Source: Chlorogloeopsis fritschii PCC 6912 (lineage in GTDB: Bacteria > Cyanobacteriota > Cyanobacteriia > Cyanobacteriales > Nostocaceae). From it: DNA of 64,000 nt. Position 1 is the stretch's first letter, and the number at the start of each line of letters is the position of its first letter. Under the pieces are notes generated by a model. That model saw nothing but the letters and a program-made list of their open reading frames with translations, was not told the DNA's origin and did no database searches. Both the position numbers and the translations under genes were made by a program. The stretch is taken from NCBI RefSeq assembly GCF_000317285.1, contig NZ_AJLN01000098.1, forward strand, positions 58,370 through 122,369. Direction: 5' to 3'. Below, piece by piece: positions 57,105-64,000 of this stretch.

Positions 57105-57446
57105 ATGAAAGAAAATGCTCTTGAAATCACTGGTTTTCACGCCCATATCTACTTTGATACCGCAACTCGTGAGGCGGCTGCGCGTATACGTGAAGGATTA
57201 GGTGCTAATTTTGATGTTCAACTTGGGCGCTGGCATGAACAGCCTATTGGCCCGCACCCAAAAGCAATGTATCAAGTTGCATTCTCTCCAGAGCAGTTTG
57301 GTAAAGTTATCCCCTGGTTAATGCTCCATCGTGAAGGATTAGATATTCTTGTTCACCCAACCACTGGTGATGATGTAGCAGACCATACAGACCATTCTCT
57401 ATGGTTAGGAGAGAAGCTAGAGTTAAATATCGATTTTTTACGATAG
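57105..57446 (+). CDS. DOPA 4,5-dioxygenase family protein
   Basis: This 113-residue protein matches the DOPA 4,5-dioxygenase family: ITGFHAHIYFDTATREAA with the HxH-type metal histidines, GRWHEQPIGPHPKAMYQVAF, and LVHPTTGDDVADHTDHSLWL with further histidines. Such enzymes cleave catechol rings by extradiol oxygen insertion in plants and fungi; bacterial substrates are mostly unknown. Catechol siderophores are a conceivable substrate given the iron-related neighbours, but this is speculation. Confidence 0.85.
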   Translation: MKENALEITGFHAHIYFDTATREAAARIREGLGANFDVQLGRWHEQPIGPHPKAMYQVAFSPEQFGKVIPWLMLHREGLDILVHPTTGDDVADHTDHSLWLGEKLELNIDFLR

Positions 57447-57525
57447 ATTGAAGCAAGTTGATAGTCAACAGGAGCGATCGCCTCATCATAATCTTATTCG
57501 ATGGGAAAAGTTGCCTGAATTGTAA

Positions 57526-58035
57526 TTAAACTGTTAAACGGTACAATAAATGTGGTAAATTTGCGTGGATAATCTCACCCTCGTACTGAAATCCTAACTT
57601 CTCGATTACTCTTTGTGAGGCTTGATTAGTTGTGAGAGTAAAGCAAATAACCTCTCCTAAATTTAGCAGTTCAAAACCAATTTTCAAGATTTTTTCGCCC
57701 ATTTCTGTAGCTAATCCTTTACCCCAAAATTTAGCCATTAAGGCATAAGCTAATTCTACTTCATCCTTACCTGCCAGATGAATATTGCGTAAACCAGCGC
57801 GACCAACGAACTGATTATTAACTTTATCTCTGAATACCCATAATCCGAATCCATAACACTGCCAATGATGCAAATTGTTTAGGATAAACAGCCGTGTTTC
57901 CTCATCAGAACGAACACCACCTAAAGTTGCCATAACTTGTTTATTTTGGTGCATACGATGAAGTTCATTCAAATGTTTAAATTGCAGAGGTTCAGCCACT
58001 AGACGTTGAGTAGTAAATGTTTCTATTAACTGCAT
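57526..58035 (-). CDS. GNAT-family N-acetyltransferase (RimJ/RimL type)
   Basis: This 169-residue GNAT-fold protein has IETFTTQRLVAEPLQFKHL at the start, FVGRAGLRNIHLAGKDEVEL, ALMAKFWGKGLATEMGEKIL (acetyl-CoA pyrophosphate loop) and TTNQASQRVIEKLGFQYEGE. The layout is that of RimJ/RimL-like enzymes acetylating protein N-termini or small molecules. The acceptor is unknown. It is monocistronic and convergent with the preceding dioxygenase-like gene. Confidence 0.87.
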   Translation of the reverse strand: MQLIETFTTQRLVAEPLQFKHLNELHRMHQNKQVMATLGGVRSDEETRLFILNNLHHWQCYGFGLWVFRDKVNNQFVGRAGLRNIHLAGKDEVELAYALMAKFWGKGLATEMGEKILKIGFELLNLGEVICFTLTTNQASQRVIEKLGFQYEGEIIHANLPHLLYRLTV

Positions 58036-58247
58036 CTTCTTTTACTAAATCAGTTGATTGCTCACAAAAAACCAATTGGTTTGCGAAAATTAGCTATTTG
58101 CTCTACATCTGATGTAAATATAATTTTGATTTGGACTAGCGATCGCTTCCAAGTAGCTAATTTTAGACATAACTACATAGAGACATTACTAGATATTACA
58201 CTTTAGGTTAATGATAAATTTAATCAACAGCGTTGAACTTACTTTAA

Positions 58248-59249
58248 ATGAGCATCATTCTCTCTTCAGCAAGTTGGCGTGAACTTTGGGACGAAAGTTG
58301 GCAAAACGCACGCAACGTAGATCCGTTGGATAGTTCTGATGTGATTGGAGAGTATCCCACACAGATTGCCAAGGGTTACAAGCGGAATATCAGTCTACGT
58401 AATGGCATTGATCTAACGCTTCATCGCTACACTTTCCATGAGGATGTAATTACCCTAGACGGACAAGCGTGTGAAGCAGGCTGTTTGGAGTGGGTTTTCA
58501 ACCTTTCGTCTACCTTCAAGTTTTGGGATGGCTCGTATGTTACCGATGGACAGCATTATGTAGCTGGGATGTTAATGCCTGGTGGTGAAAGTCTAGATAT
58601 TGCCCGCGATCCCAGAATCGAAGTTGATATTCATCTTAAGCCGGAATTGTTTAGGACTTTGGCAGGAGAGCACTTTCATTTGTTACCGCTTGAGTTACAG
58701 CGTATGGTGGAAGGTGATGAGAGCTTACCTTTTTCATCACTCCAAACTACAACTCCTGCCATGCACCTTGTCTTAGAGCAAATCCTCAACTGTCCGTACC
58801 AGGGCTTGACTAAGCAGCTTTATCTGGAAAGCAAATCGGTAGAAATTCTGGCACTGTATCTCGATTCAGTCATGACACAGCAGAAATCAAAATTGGCAGT
58901 AAAGCTGCAATTAGATGATATTGATCGCATTCACCAAGCTAAGGATATTTTGCTCCAACACGCCGAGCATCCCCCCTCACTCTTAGAGTTAGCGCGAAAA
59001 GTAGGAATGAATGACTGCACTTTAAAGCGAGGGTTTCGGCAAGTCTTTGGGACAACAGTATTTGGTTATCTGCACGACTACCGCATGAATCGAGCCAGAA
59101 AACTACTGGAAGCACAAACAATGAGTGTTCAGGAAGTTGCACGTGCTGTTGGCTATGCTAGCGTCAGTTCATTTTATGCTGCGTTTCGCAAGAAGTTTGG
59201 GATGAATCCTGGCACGCATCTTGCTGCAAATCGCCGTAAGGGAATTTGA
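58248..59249 (+). CDS. AraC-family regulator (PchR-like) of the iron region
   Basis: This 333-residue protein has an N-terminal sensor part (residues 1 to ~225) with LTLHRYTFHEDVITLDGQACE and a C-terminal AraC/XylS double HTH (residues ~240-330): LLELARKVGMNDCTLKRGFR, VFGYLHDYRMNRARKLLEAQ and VQEVARAVGYASVSSFYAAF. Location before siderophore genes and the overall layout fit PchR-like activators that sense ferric siderophore. The duplicated leaders at 59356 and 60591 are plausible targets. Confidence 0.88.
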   Translation: MSIILSSASWRELWDESWQNARNVDPLDSSDVIGEYPTQIAKGYKRNISLRNGIDLTLHRYTFHEDVITLDGQACEAGCLEWVFNLSSTFKFWDGSYVTDGQHYVAGMLMPGGESLDIARDPRIEVDIHLKPELFRTLAGEHFHLLPLELQRMVEGDESLPFSSLQTTTPAMHLVLEQILNCPYQGLTKQLYLESKSVEILALYLDSVMTQQKSKLAVKLQLDDIDRIHQAKDILLQHAEHPPSLLELARKVGMNDCTLKRGFRQVFGTTVFGYLHDYRMNRARKLLEAQTMSVQEVARAVGYASVSSFYAAFRKKFGMNPGTHLAANRRKGI

Positions 59250-59355
59250 AATTTTGGAAAGCATTATTGGCTCGGAAGTATATCAGAGCACTTTGTTCAA
59301 CCTGGTAACTAGAAATAGCTACAGTTTGCGAAAGTGATCGCCTAAGGCAAGTTTT

Positions 59356-59470
59356 GTAAGCTTTTTGATAAATATTTTCAGTTTATTCTAGAATGAAATT
59401 GAGTAAGCTGCTCAAGCAACAGTCTCAAGTGTAGCTGAATTGAGCAAGCTTCACTTTGGATTTTGTATCG
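59356..59470 (+). promoter_or_regulatory. Duplicated iron-gene leader, copy A
   Basis: About 115 bp (GTAAGCTTTTTGA, then TTTTCAGTTT, then an inverted repeat TGCTCAA ... GCTGAATTGAGCAAG, then TTTGGA) align with the sequence before the FhuF-like gene (60591-60707). It contains the promoter and leader of the binding-protein gene. The homologous position means that TTG at 59456 is unlikely to be the start codon. Confidence 0.65.
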
Positions 59471-59491
59471 ATAAATAATGTGAGGAACAGT

Positions 59492-60499
59492 TTGAAGTTA
59501 CGGTTGTGGTGTTTTGGTCGGTGGTTTAAATTATTTTTGCTAGTAGTTGTTACCTTTACATTAACTTGTGCCTGTAATGGCAAATTTTCTCAACCCTCTT
59601 CAAATTCGCCCTCACCCATTGCCTTAGAATGCAGAACCGTTAAACATTCAATGGGGGAAAGCTGCGTTCCCATCACTCCCCAGCGAGTAGTTGTGCTAGA
59701 TGACACTGTTCTAGCTAATGCGATCGCACTGGGTATCCACCCTGTTGGTAGTGTTGCAAGTAATACAACCTCTGGTCTAGAAATTCCCATATTTCTGCAA
59801 GGAAAAATTGACTTTGAGAAAATTCAATCTATTGGTACTCAGGAGCAACCCAGTCTAGAAAAGATTATGCTAGTCAAACCCGATCTTATTCTTGGGTTTG
59901 ACTACTTTGTTAACTACAACCAATTATCACAAATTGCTCCAACTGTATTAATTAAATGGGATGAGGCGGGAGCTTGGAAAAAGCATTTGATGTTGTTTGC
60001 TGAAGCATTGAATAAAACTCAAGCAGCTGAAAAGTTATTGGCGGATTACAACCAGCGTATTCAAGAATTCAAAACAGCAATAGGGAGTCAGTTAGAGCAT
60101 TTTCAGGTTTCTCTAGCTTATCTGGCGGGAGATGGTTCAGCGCTCGTTCGTTCTGATGTCAAAAACTCTTTTGCTGGCTCCATTGTGGAGGATGCTGGAC
60201 TTAGCCGCCCACCTGCCCAAGATATTGTAGGTAAAGACTACTATCAAATCGATCTCAGTGCAGAGATGATTCATTTGATGGATGGAGATGCACTTTTCCT
60301 TTTCTCTAGTGGGAATAAAGAGGCGAATCGAATCTTGAAGCAACTTCAAAACAGTCCTTTGTGGAAACAACTGAAAGTAGTGCAGCAAAACCGCACACAT
60401 ATCGTAGATCACAGTACCTGGCGCTCTCGAAATATCCTTGCTGCTAATGGAGTCATTGACGATCTATTCAAGTACTTGATTGAGCAAGAAAAGTTCTGA
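59492..60499 (+). CDS. FecB-type iron-siderophore binding lipoprotein
   Basis: This 335-residue periplasmic substrate-binding protein of the FepB/FecB type has an N-terminal hydrophobic stretch (LFLLVVVTFTLTCAC) that fits a lipoprotein signal. It then shows VVVLDDTVLANAIALGIHPV, LEKIMLVKPDLILGFDYFVN and QNRTHIVDHSTWRSRNILAA. TTG at 59492 after GAGGAA is chosen because an upstream TTG lies in the duplicated leader; GTG at 59480 is another option. It delivers ferric siderophore to a FecCD-FecE importer, perhaps the one at 51575-54568. Confidence 0.87.
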   Translation: MKLRLWCFGRWFKLFLLVVVTFTLTCACNGKFSQPSSNSPSPIALECRTVKHSMGESCVPITPQRVVVLDDTVLANAIALGIHPVGSVASNTTSGLEIPIFLQGKIDFEKIQSIGTQEQPSLEKIMLVKPDLILGFDYFVNYNQLSQIAPTVLIKWDEAGAWKKHLMLFAEALNKTQAAEKLLADYNQRIQEFKTAIGSQLEHFQVSLAYLAGDGSALVRSDVKNSFAGSIVEDAGLSRPPAQDIVGKDYYQIDLSAEMIHLMDGDALFLFSSGNKEANRILKQLQNSPLWKQLKVVQQNRTHIVDHSTWRSRNILAANGVIDDLFKYLIEQEKF

Positions 60500-60518
60500 C
60501 GATCTGAAACTTAATTAA

Positions 60519-60559
60519 AAAATTCCGTTTGGAACAAGAAAAATTCCGTTTGGAACAAG
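60519..60559. repeat. Two 21-bp direct repeats containing TTCCGTTTGGAA
   Basis: Two near-identical units AAAATTCCGTTTGGAACAAG are exactly 21 bp apart. Each contains the dyad TTCC-gttt-GGAA. They lie between the binding-protein stop and the second duplicated leader, and two helical turns is typical spacing for AraC-type direct-repeat sites. Confidence 0.55.
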
Positions 60560-60590
60560 CAAAGTACTTCCAATCAGTTTGTTGTTCCCT

Positions 60591-60707
60591 GTAAGCTTTT
60601 TGAAAAAGATTCTCAGTTTCTTCTGAAATCATATTGACTTATCTGCTCAATTCAGCTACTGGAGTTGCTGAATTGAGCAAGATTACCTTTGGAGTTTGAT
60701 TATATCG
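60591..60707 (+). promoter_or_regulatory. Duplicated iron-gene leader, copy B, with 13-bp dyad
   Basis: It aligns along its length with 59356-59470. It contains a perfect inverted repeat TGCTCAATTCAGC (60644-60656) / GCTGAATTGAGCA (60667-60679) with a 10-base centre. The dyad could be an operator or an RNA hairpin in the leader of the FhuF-like gene. Confidence 0.68.
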
Positions 60708-60734
60708 GTAGAGCAAATCGCAGGAGAATTCTTG

Positions 60735-61625
60735 GTGATAAAAACATTACAATCTCATTTTGTAGAAGAAATATATGCTCATGCTCAAAAGACGTTGGAT
60801 AACTTCTACACAGATAGCATTATCCTGACAACACCTGCCAACGATTTAGAGGTAATTCCAGCTGCTCAATATCTGCAACCTGACAATCTACTATCCATCC
60901 TCAAGGCTAGTCCGGAATATCAAAAGACTCAGGATCTTCGCGTTGCTGCATCGTTGTGGAACAAAGCCTATAGCTGGATACCTTTACCGAGTGTCTTAGC
61001 GTTCATGACTTGGGCTGGTGTAGGATTTGATGCCTCAGTTGATAACGTGAGTTTTGTTTTCAAAGACGGTGAACTGGAAGCGTTGTGGTTTCAAGATCTA
61101 AGCCGTACTGAAATTTATCCAGAGCGATCTCCAATTCCAATTCCAAATAACTATCCAGGTAAATTAGCAAACAGTGTAGATGAACTGTACAATGCGGTAT
61201 TCACGGGCTTATTTCAGAATCATCTATTACCTGTCATTGACTGCCTCCACGCCTTAACTAAAGTATCCAAAAAAACACTTTGGGGAAATGCAGTCAATGC
61301 TTCTTATGGAATATTTGAGGATTTGGATGGATATGCAAAAAAAGAAGCTATCCAAATGGATTATTCGGTGTTATTTGAACAGCCCTACAGTTTAGTTTTG
61401 TCTCATTCTCCACAACAGACACTTCGCAAATCAAATCCTCTTTACAACTTAATCCGCACCGAAAAATTTAATGAACCTGGTTTACCTACCCAGATGAAAG
61501 TCCGAAAAACTTGCTGTCTCATTGCTCTGATTCCTCCAGATTATTCCAAGTGTGGCAACTGCCCTCTCTTGAAACCAGGCGATCGCATTGCCCGCATGAA
61601 GAAGAAACTGGCTCAGGCACATTGA
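60735..61625 (+). CDS. FhuF-like ferric-siderophore reductase (2Fe-2S)
   Basis: This protein of about 296 residues has a C-terminal cysteine cluster, KTCCLIALIPPDYSKCGNCP (C-C-x10-C-x2-C), characteristic of FhuF-type 2Fe-2S proteins that reduce iron from ferric siderophores in the cytoplasm. The upstream region (SLWNKAYSWIPLPSVLAFMT, DASVDNVSFVFKDGELEALW) fits FhuF/IucA-IucC-like families. No ATG is near the start. GTG at 60735, eight bases after AGGAG, or TTG at 60732 is preferred over TTG 60696, which lies in the shared leader. The MFS gene follows after 1 bp. Confidence 0.83.
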   Translation: MIKTLQSHFVEEIYAHAQKTLDNFYTDSIILTTPANDLEVIPAAQYLQPDNLLSILKASPEYQKTQDLRVAASLWNKAYSWIPLPSVLAFMTWAGVGFDASVDNVSFVFKDGELEALWFQDLSRTEIYPERSPIPIPNNYPGKLANSVDELYNAVFTGLFQNHLLPVIDCLHALTKVSKKTLWGNAVNASYGIFEDLDGYAKKEAIQMDYSVLFEQPYSLVLSHSPQQTLRKSNPLYNLIRTEKFNEPGLPTQMKVRKTCCLIALIPPDYSKCGNCPLLKPGDRIARMKKKLAQAH

Positions 61626-61626
61626 T

Positions 61627-62952
61627 ATGACATTAGAGCAACAGCCCAAAAGTTTACGCACCTTTACTGTTATTTGGCTAGGACAAACCGCCTCTTTAAT
61701 TGGCTCTAATATGACGAGTTTTGCTCTTACCATCTGGGCATGGCAGCAAACAGGTGAAGCCACTCCACTGTCTCTAATTGCTTTTTTCACAGAAGTTCCA
61801 ATTTTAATTGCTTCCATCTTTGCGGGGGTTTTAGTTGATCGCTACAATCGCAAATTCATCATGATTGGTGGTGATACTGTTGCCGCACTTTCTACTGTCA
61901 TCGTTCTCATCTTATTTTTTACCAACCAGCTGGCTATTTGGCATCTCTACATTATTGGAGCAGCCAACGGATTATTCGGCTACTTTCACGGGTTAGCCTT
62001 CTCTGCTTCTCAAGCTCTGCTCGTTTCTCAACAACACTATGTCAGAGTGGGCGCAATGGGATCGATAAGAACCTTTGGCTCTGGTGTCATAGCTCCAGCA
62101 TTAGCAGGTGTGTTGTATCCCATTGTGGGATTAATAGGTATTTTGCTGATTGATATTGCTACATTTGCCATTGCTGTTAGCACACTTTGGATTGTCCGAA
62201 TTCCTCAACCGCAAAGAGAAATAGAAAATCAAGAGTCGAAAGTAGAAGGAGTTTGGCAAGAGTTAACCTTTGGATTTCGCTATCTTTGGCAACGTCCTAG
62301 TCTGATGGCATTGCAACTATTTTCCTTGAGTTTCATTTTCTTTGATGTTGCCTCTGCTGTTAGTGAACCCATGATTTTGGCACGAAGCAACAACAATACG
62401 GCTGTATTGGGAATGGTAGGTGGAGCGGTAGGACTCGGCGGCTTAATTGGCGGTATCTTAATGATGCTCTGGGGCGGGCCAAAACGACGCATCCACGGAC
62501 TTTTGATTGGTAGAGCCTTTGTTTTTGGCTTTGAGACAATGCTGGGAATTTGGCGATCGCCCTCACTCTGGATAGGTGCCAACTTCTGTGCAGGTTTATT
62601 TAAGCCATTAGCAAATAGCTGTGAAGAAGCGATCTGGCTTTCCAAAGTAGAACCTGCCACTCAAGGACGTGTATTTGCTGCTAGTTCACTGCTTACCGGA
62701 CTTGTTGTCCCCTTGGGATTGTTGATTTCAGGGCCTCTTGCCGACAGATTCTTTGAACCTGCAATGCAACCTGGAGGAATGCTGGTTCCCATCTTCGGCA
62801 GCATATTTGGTACAGGTACAGGCAGTGGCATGGCACTCCAATTTGCACTTTTTTCTTTTATTGTTGTCCTGATTTGTTTGGGCAGTTATGCCTTTCCTGT
62901 GTTGCGCGATGTAGAGGATAGATTACCAGATCACCAAGCAAGTACCAGTTAG
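61627..62952 (+). CDS. MFS exporter, EntS-like (siderophore export)
   Basis: This 441-residue major facilitator has 12 helices. It begins with FTVIWLGQTASLIGSNMTSF and has the MFS motif GVLVDRYNRKFIMIGGDTVA, then FHGLAFSASQALLVSQQHYV. The pattern is that of the MFS_3/EntS group that exports siderophores. The start is 1 bp after the FhuF-like stop, giving tight coupling with a ferric-siderophore reductase. No siderophore synthesis gene is in the window, so the exported compound is unknown. Confidence 0.88.
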   Translation: MTLEQQPKSLRTFTVIWLGQTASLIGSNMTSFALTIWAWQQTGEATPLSLIAFFTEVPILIASIFAGVLVDRYNRKFIMIGGDTVAALSTVIVLILFFTNQLAIWHLYIIGAANGLFGYFHGLAFSASQALLVSQQHYVRVGAMGSIRTFGSGVIAPALAGVLYPIVGLIGILLIDIATFAIAVSTLWIVRIPQPQREIENQESKVEGVWQELTFGFRYLWQRPSLMALQLFSLSFIFFDVASAVSEPMILARSNNNTAVLGMVGGAVGLGGLIGGILMMLWGGPKRRIHGLLIGRAFVFGFETMLGIWRSPSLWIGANFCAGLFKPLANSCEEAIWLSKVEPATQGRVFAASSLLTGLVVPLGLLISGPLADRFFEPAMQPGGMLVPIFGSIFGTGTGSGMALQFALFSFIVVLICLGSYAFPVLRDVEDRLPDHQASTS

Positions 62953-63020
62953 TTAATAGGATTTTGAATTGGATAATCCTGTCGCAAGCATTTTTCAAAA
63001 TTAGGTGTGGGGCAAATATT

Positions 63021-63963
63021 ATGAAGCTACAAAAATTACTTTCAATTCTGTTGATTACAAATTCTTTTTGGATGTTGATTGTAAGTCCTGCAACTGCTGA
63101 GATAGTAGAAGGCATATCTAAGAGAAAAATTCGACAGCTGAGTGAAATAGAACTTCCCATTACTAGCGCCCAAAAACTAGTGCAAACACCAATACTCCCA
63201 ACAGCGCCCTCATCAGAAGTCATACAAGTTACGGGAGTAAAGGCGAACCCCACCGACAAAGGTGTGGAAGTAATATTGCAGACATCTCAAGGACAACAGT
63301 TACAAACTATAAATCGCAGTACTGGTAATAACTTTATCGCTGATATTTCCAATGCTCAACTGCGCCTTCCTAATGGTGAGGCGTTCACATTCCGCTCAGA
63401 CAAGCCAATTGTGGGTATCACTGAGATAATGGTAACAAATTTTGATGCCAACACAATCCGGGTAATGGTAACAGGTGAGGCGTGTACCAACTGTTGAGTT
63501 GTTTGATAGTGATGAAGGTTTGATTTTTGATTTGACACCTGCTACATCATCCGCACAGCAACCACCTCAAACACAACCAACTCCTGAACCAGATCAGCCA
63601 GAGACACCCAGCGCAGAAGGTGATGAGTCAATAGAGTTGGTGGTAACAGGTGAGCAAGACGGATACAGCGTACCAGAAACATCAACAGCTACTAGGACTG
63701 ACACACCCCTACGTGATATTCCCCAGTCGATTCAAGTAGTTCCTCGGCAAGTAATCGAGGATCAAGGAGCGGTTCGCATTGAAGAGGCACTACGTAACGT
63801 TAGTGGTGTAAGTGTATCAAATCCGAGTGGTGGACAAGGGACATCCTTTAATGCCAGGGGATTTGGATTAAGGCAACTCAGAAATGGTTTCCTAGACTGC
63901 TATTATTCCTGGCGCACCTTTGACGATTTTGGGGACGCTTTCAGTGCAGTTTTGATGAGCTAA
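63021..63963 (+). pseudogene. AMIN-TonB-dependent siderophore receptor, frameshifted and truncated
   Basis: ATG at 63021 opens a signal peptide (LLSILLITNSFWMLIVSPATA) and an AMIN domain (IQVTGVKANPTDKGVEVILQ, ending ITEIMVTNFDANTIRVMVTG). At about 63480 the frame ends (GEACTNC), but another frame continues VPTVELFDSDEGLIFDLTP, a Pro/Gln linker and a TonB plug (LRDIPQSIQVVPRQVIEDQG, then RIEEALRNVSGVSV and FNARGFG). A 2-bp loss in GEAG-VPTVEL explains the break. The plug homology fades after RNGF (~63890) and the frame stops at 63963; no barrel is seen. As read, the receptor is not made intact. Confidence 0.75.
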
Positions 63964-64000
63964 CAAAAGTGCGTGCGAAATCCCACTCGTGTTGGGGTTT
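63931..64000 (-). mobile_element. Possible end of an insertion sequence interrupting the receptor
   Basis: From the window edge a minus-strand frame reads KPQHEWDFARTFVSSSKLH and stops at 63941, directly before GGGGACGCTT at 63931. A coding end abutting a GC-rich terminus next to an abruptly ending receptor gene suggests an inserted element. Only 70 bp are visible and other frames are also open, so this is tentative. Confidence 0.25.

Noticed and set aside
59456..59491. TTG at 59456 as start of the binding protein
   Set aside because: It lies in a leader homologous to the one before another gene, so that segment is regulatory rather than coding.

Overview
The window comes from a cyanobacterium, most likely a filamentous heterocystous type (Nostocales). 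It carries photosystem genes (psbI, psbN, psbH, a psaJ-like gene), the chlorophyll-cyclase partner ycf54, crtE, sucrose synthase, many HIP1 octamers (GCGATCGC), and the heptad-type short tandem repeats and dispersed palindromes typical of that group. No rRNA, tRNA or CRISPR array was seen. Genus-level placement is not possible from this sequence alone.

Layout. 1-5.1 kb: sugar metabolism, with a 5'-truncated sucrose synthase followed by a GH65 disaccharide phosphorylase fused to a beta-phosphoglucomutase. 5.4-6.7 kb: a b-type cytochrome overlapping a Tat-exported molybdopterin oxidoreductase. 6.7-13.7 kb: AI-2E-type permease, lactate dehydrogenase, an RRM protein with rpsU, a DUF429 protein and glycogen phosphorylase. 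13.7-15.7 kb: a gene-poor AT-rich gap holding a probable frameshifted small membrane-protein gene. 15.7-25.2 kb: hexapeptide acyltransferase, psbI, an LptD-like outer-membrane protein (DUF3769), a lineage-specific hypothetical and a GH38 mannosidase. 25.3-28.3 kb: solitary psaJ, divergent psbN/psbH, tatA, pth and a second rpsU. 28.5-44.2 kb: housekeeping genes (rsmI, sugar kinase, CysQ/IMPase, pdxJ, ycf54, crtE, folD, tsaE, yvcK, ruvC), mixed with small hypotheticals and gene remnants. 44.2-51 kb: a hybrid histidine kinase, then an XPB-type helicase paired with a DUF790/Bax1-type nuclease.

51.5-64 kb is an iron/siderophore region. It has two FecCD permeases and a FecE ATPase, then a MarR-MFS unit preceded by two internally deleted ABC-2 exporter genes. 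After that come an AraC regulator, a FecB-type binding protein, an FhuF-like 2Fe-2S ferric-siderophore reductase, an EntS-like MFS exporter and an AMIN-TonB receptor broken by a frameshift and truncated. The binding-protein and reductase genes share a duplicated leader of about 115 bp containing a strong dyad. This suggests common control, perhaps by the AraC protein and/or Fur.

The most unusual points are: the XPB-Bax1-like pair; the gutted ABC exporter that keeps a perfect MarR-like palindrome; the duplicated iron-gene leader; repeat tracts absorbed in frame into at least six proteins; the lone psaJ; and a remnant of a STAND (NB-ARC/WD40-type) protein.
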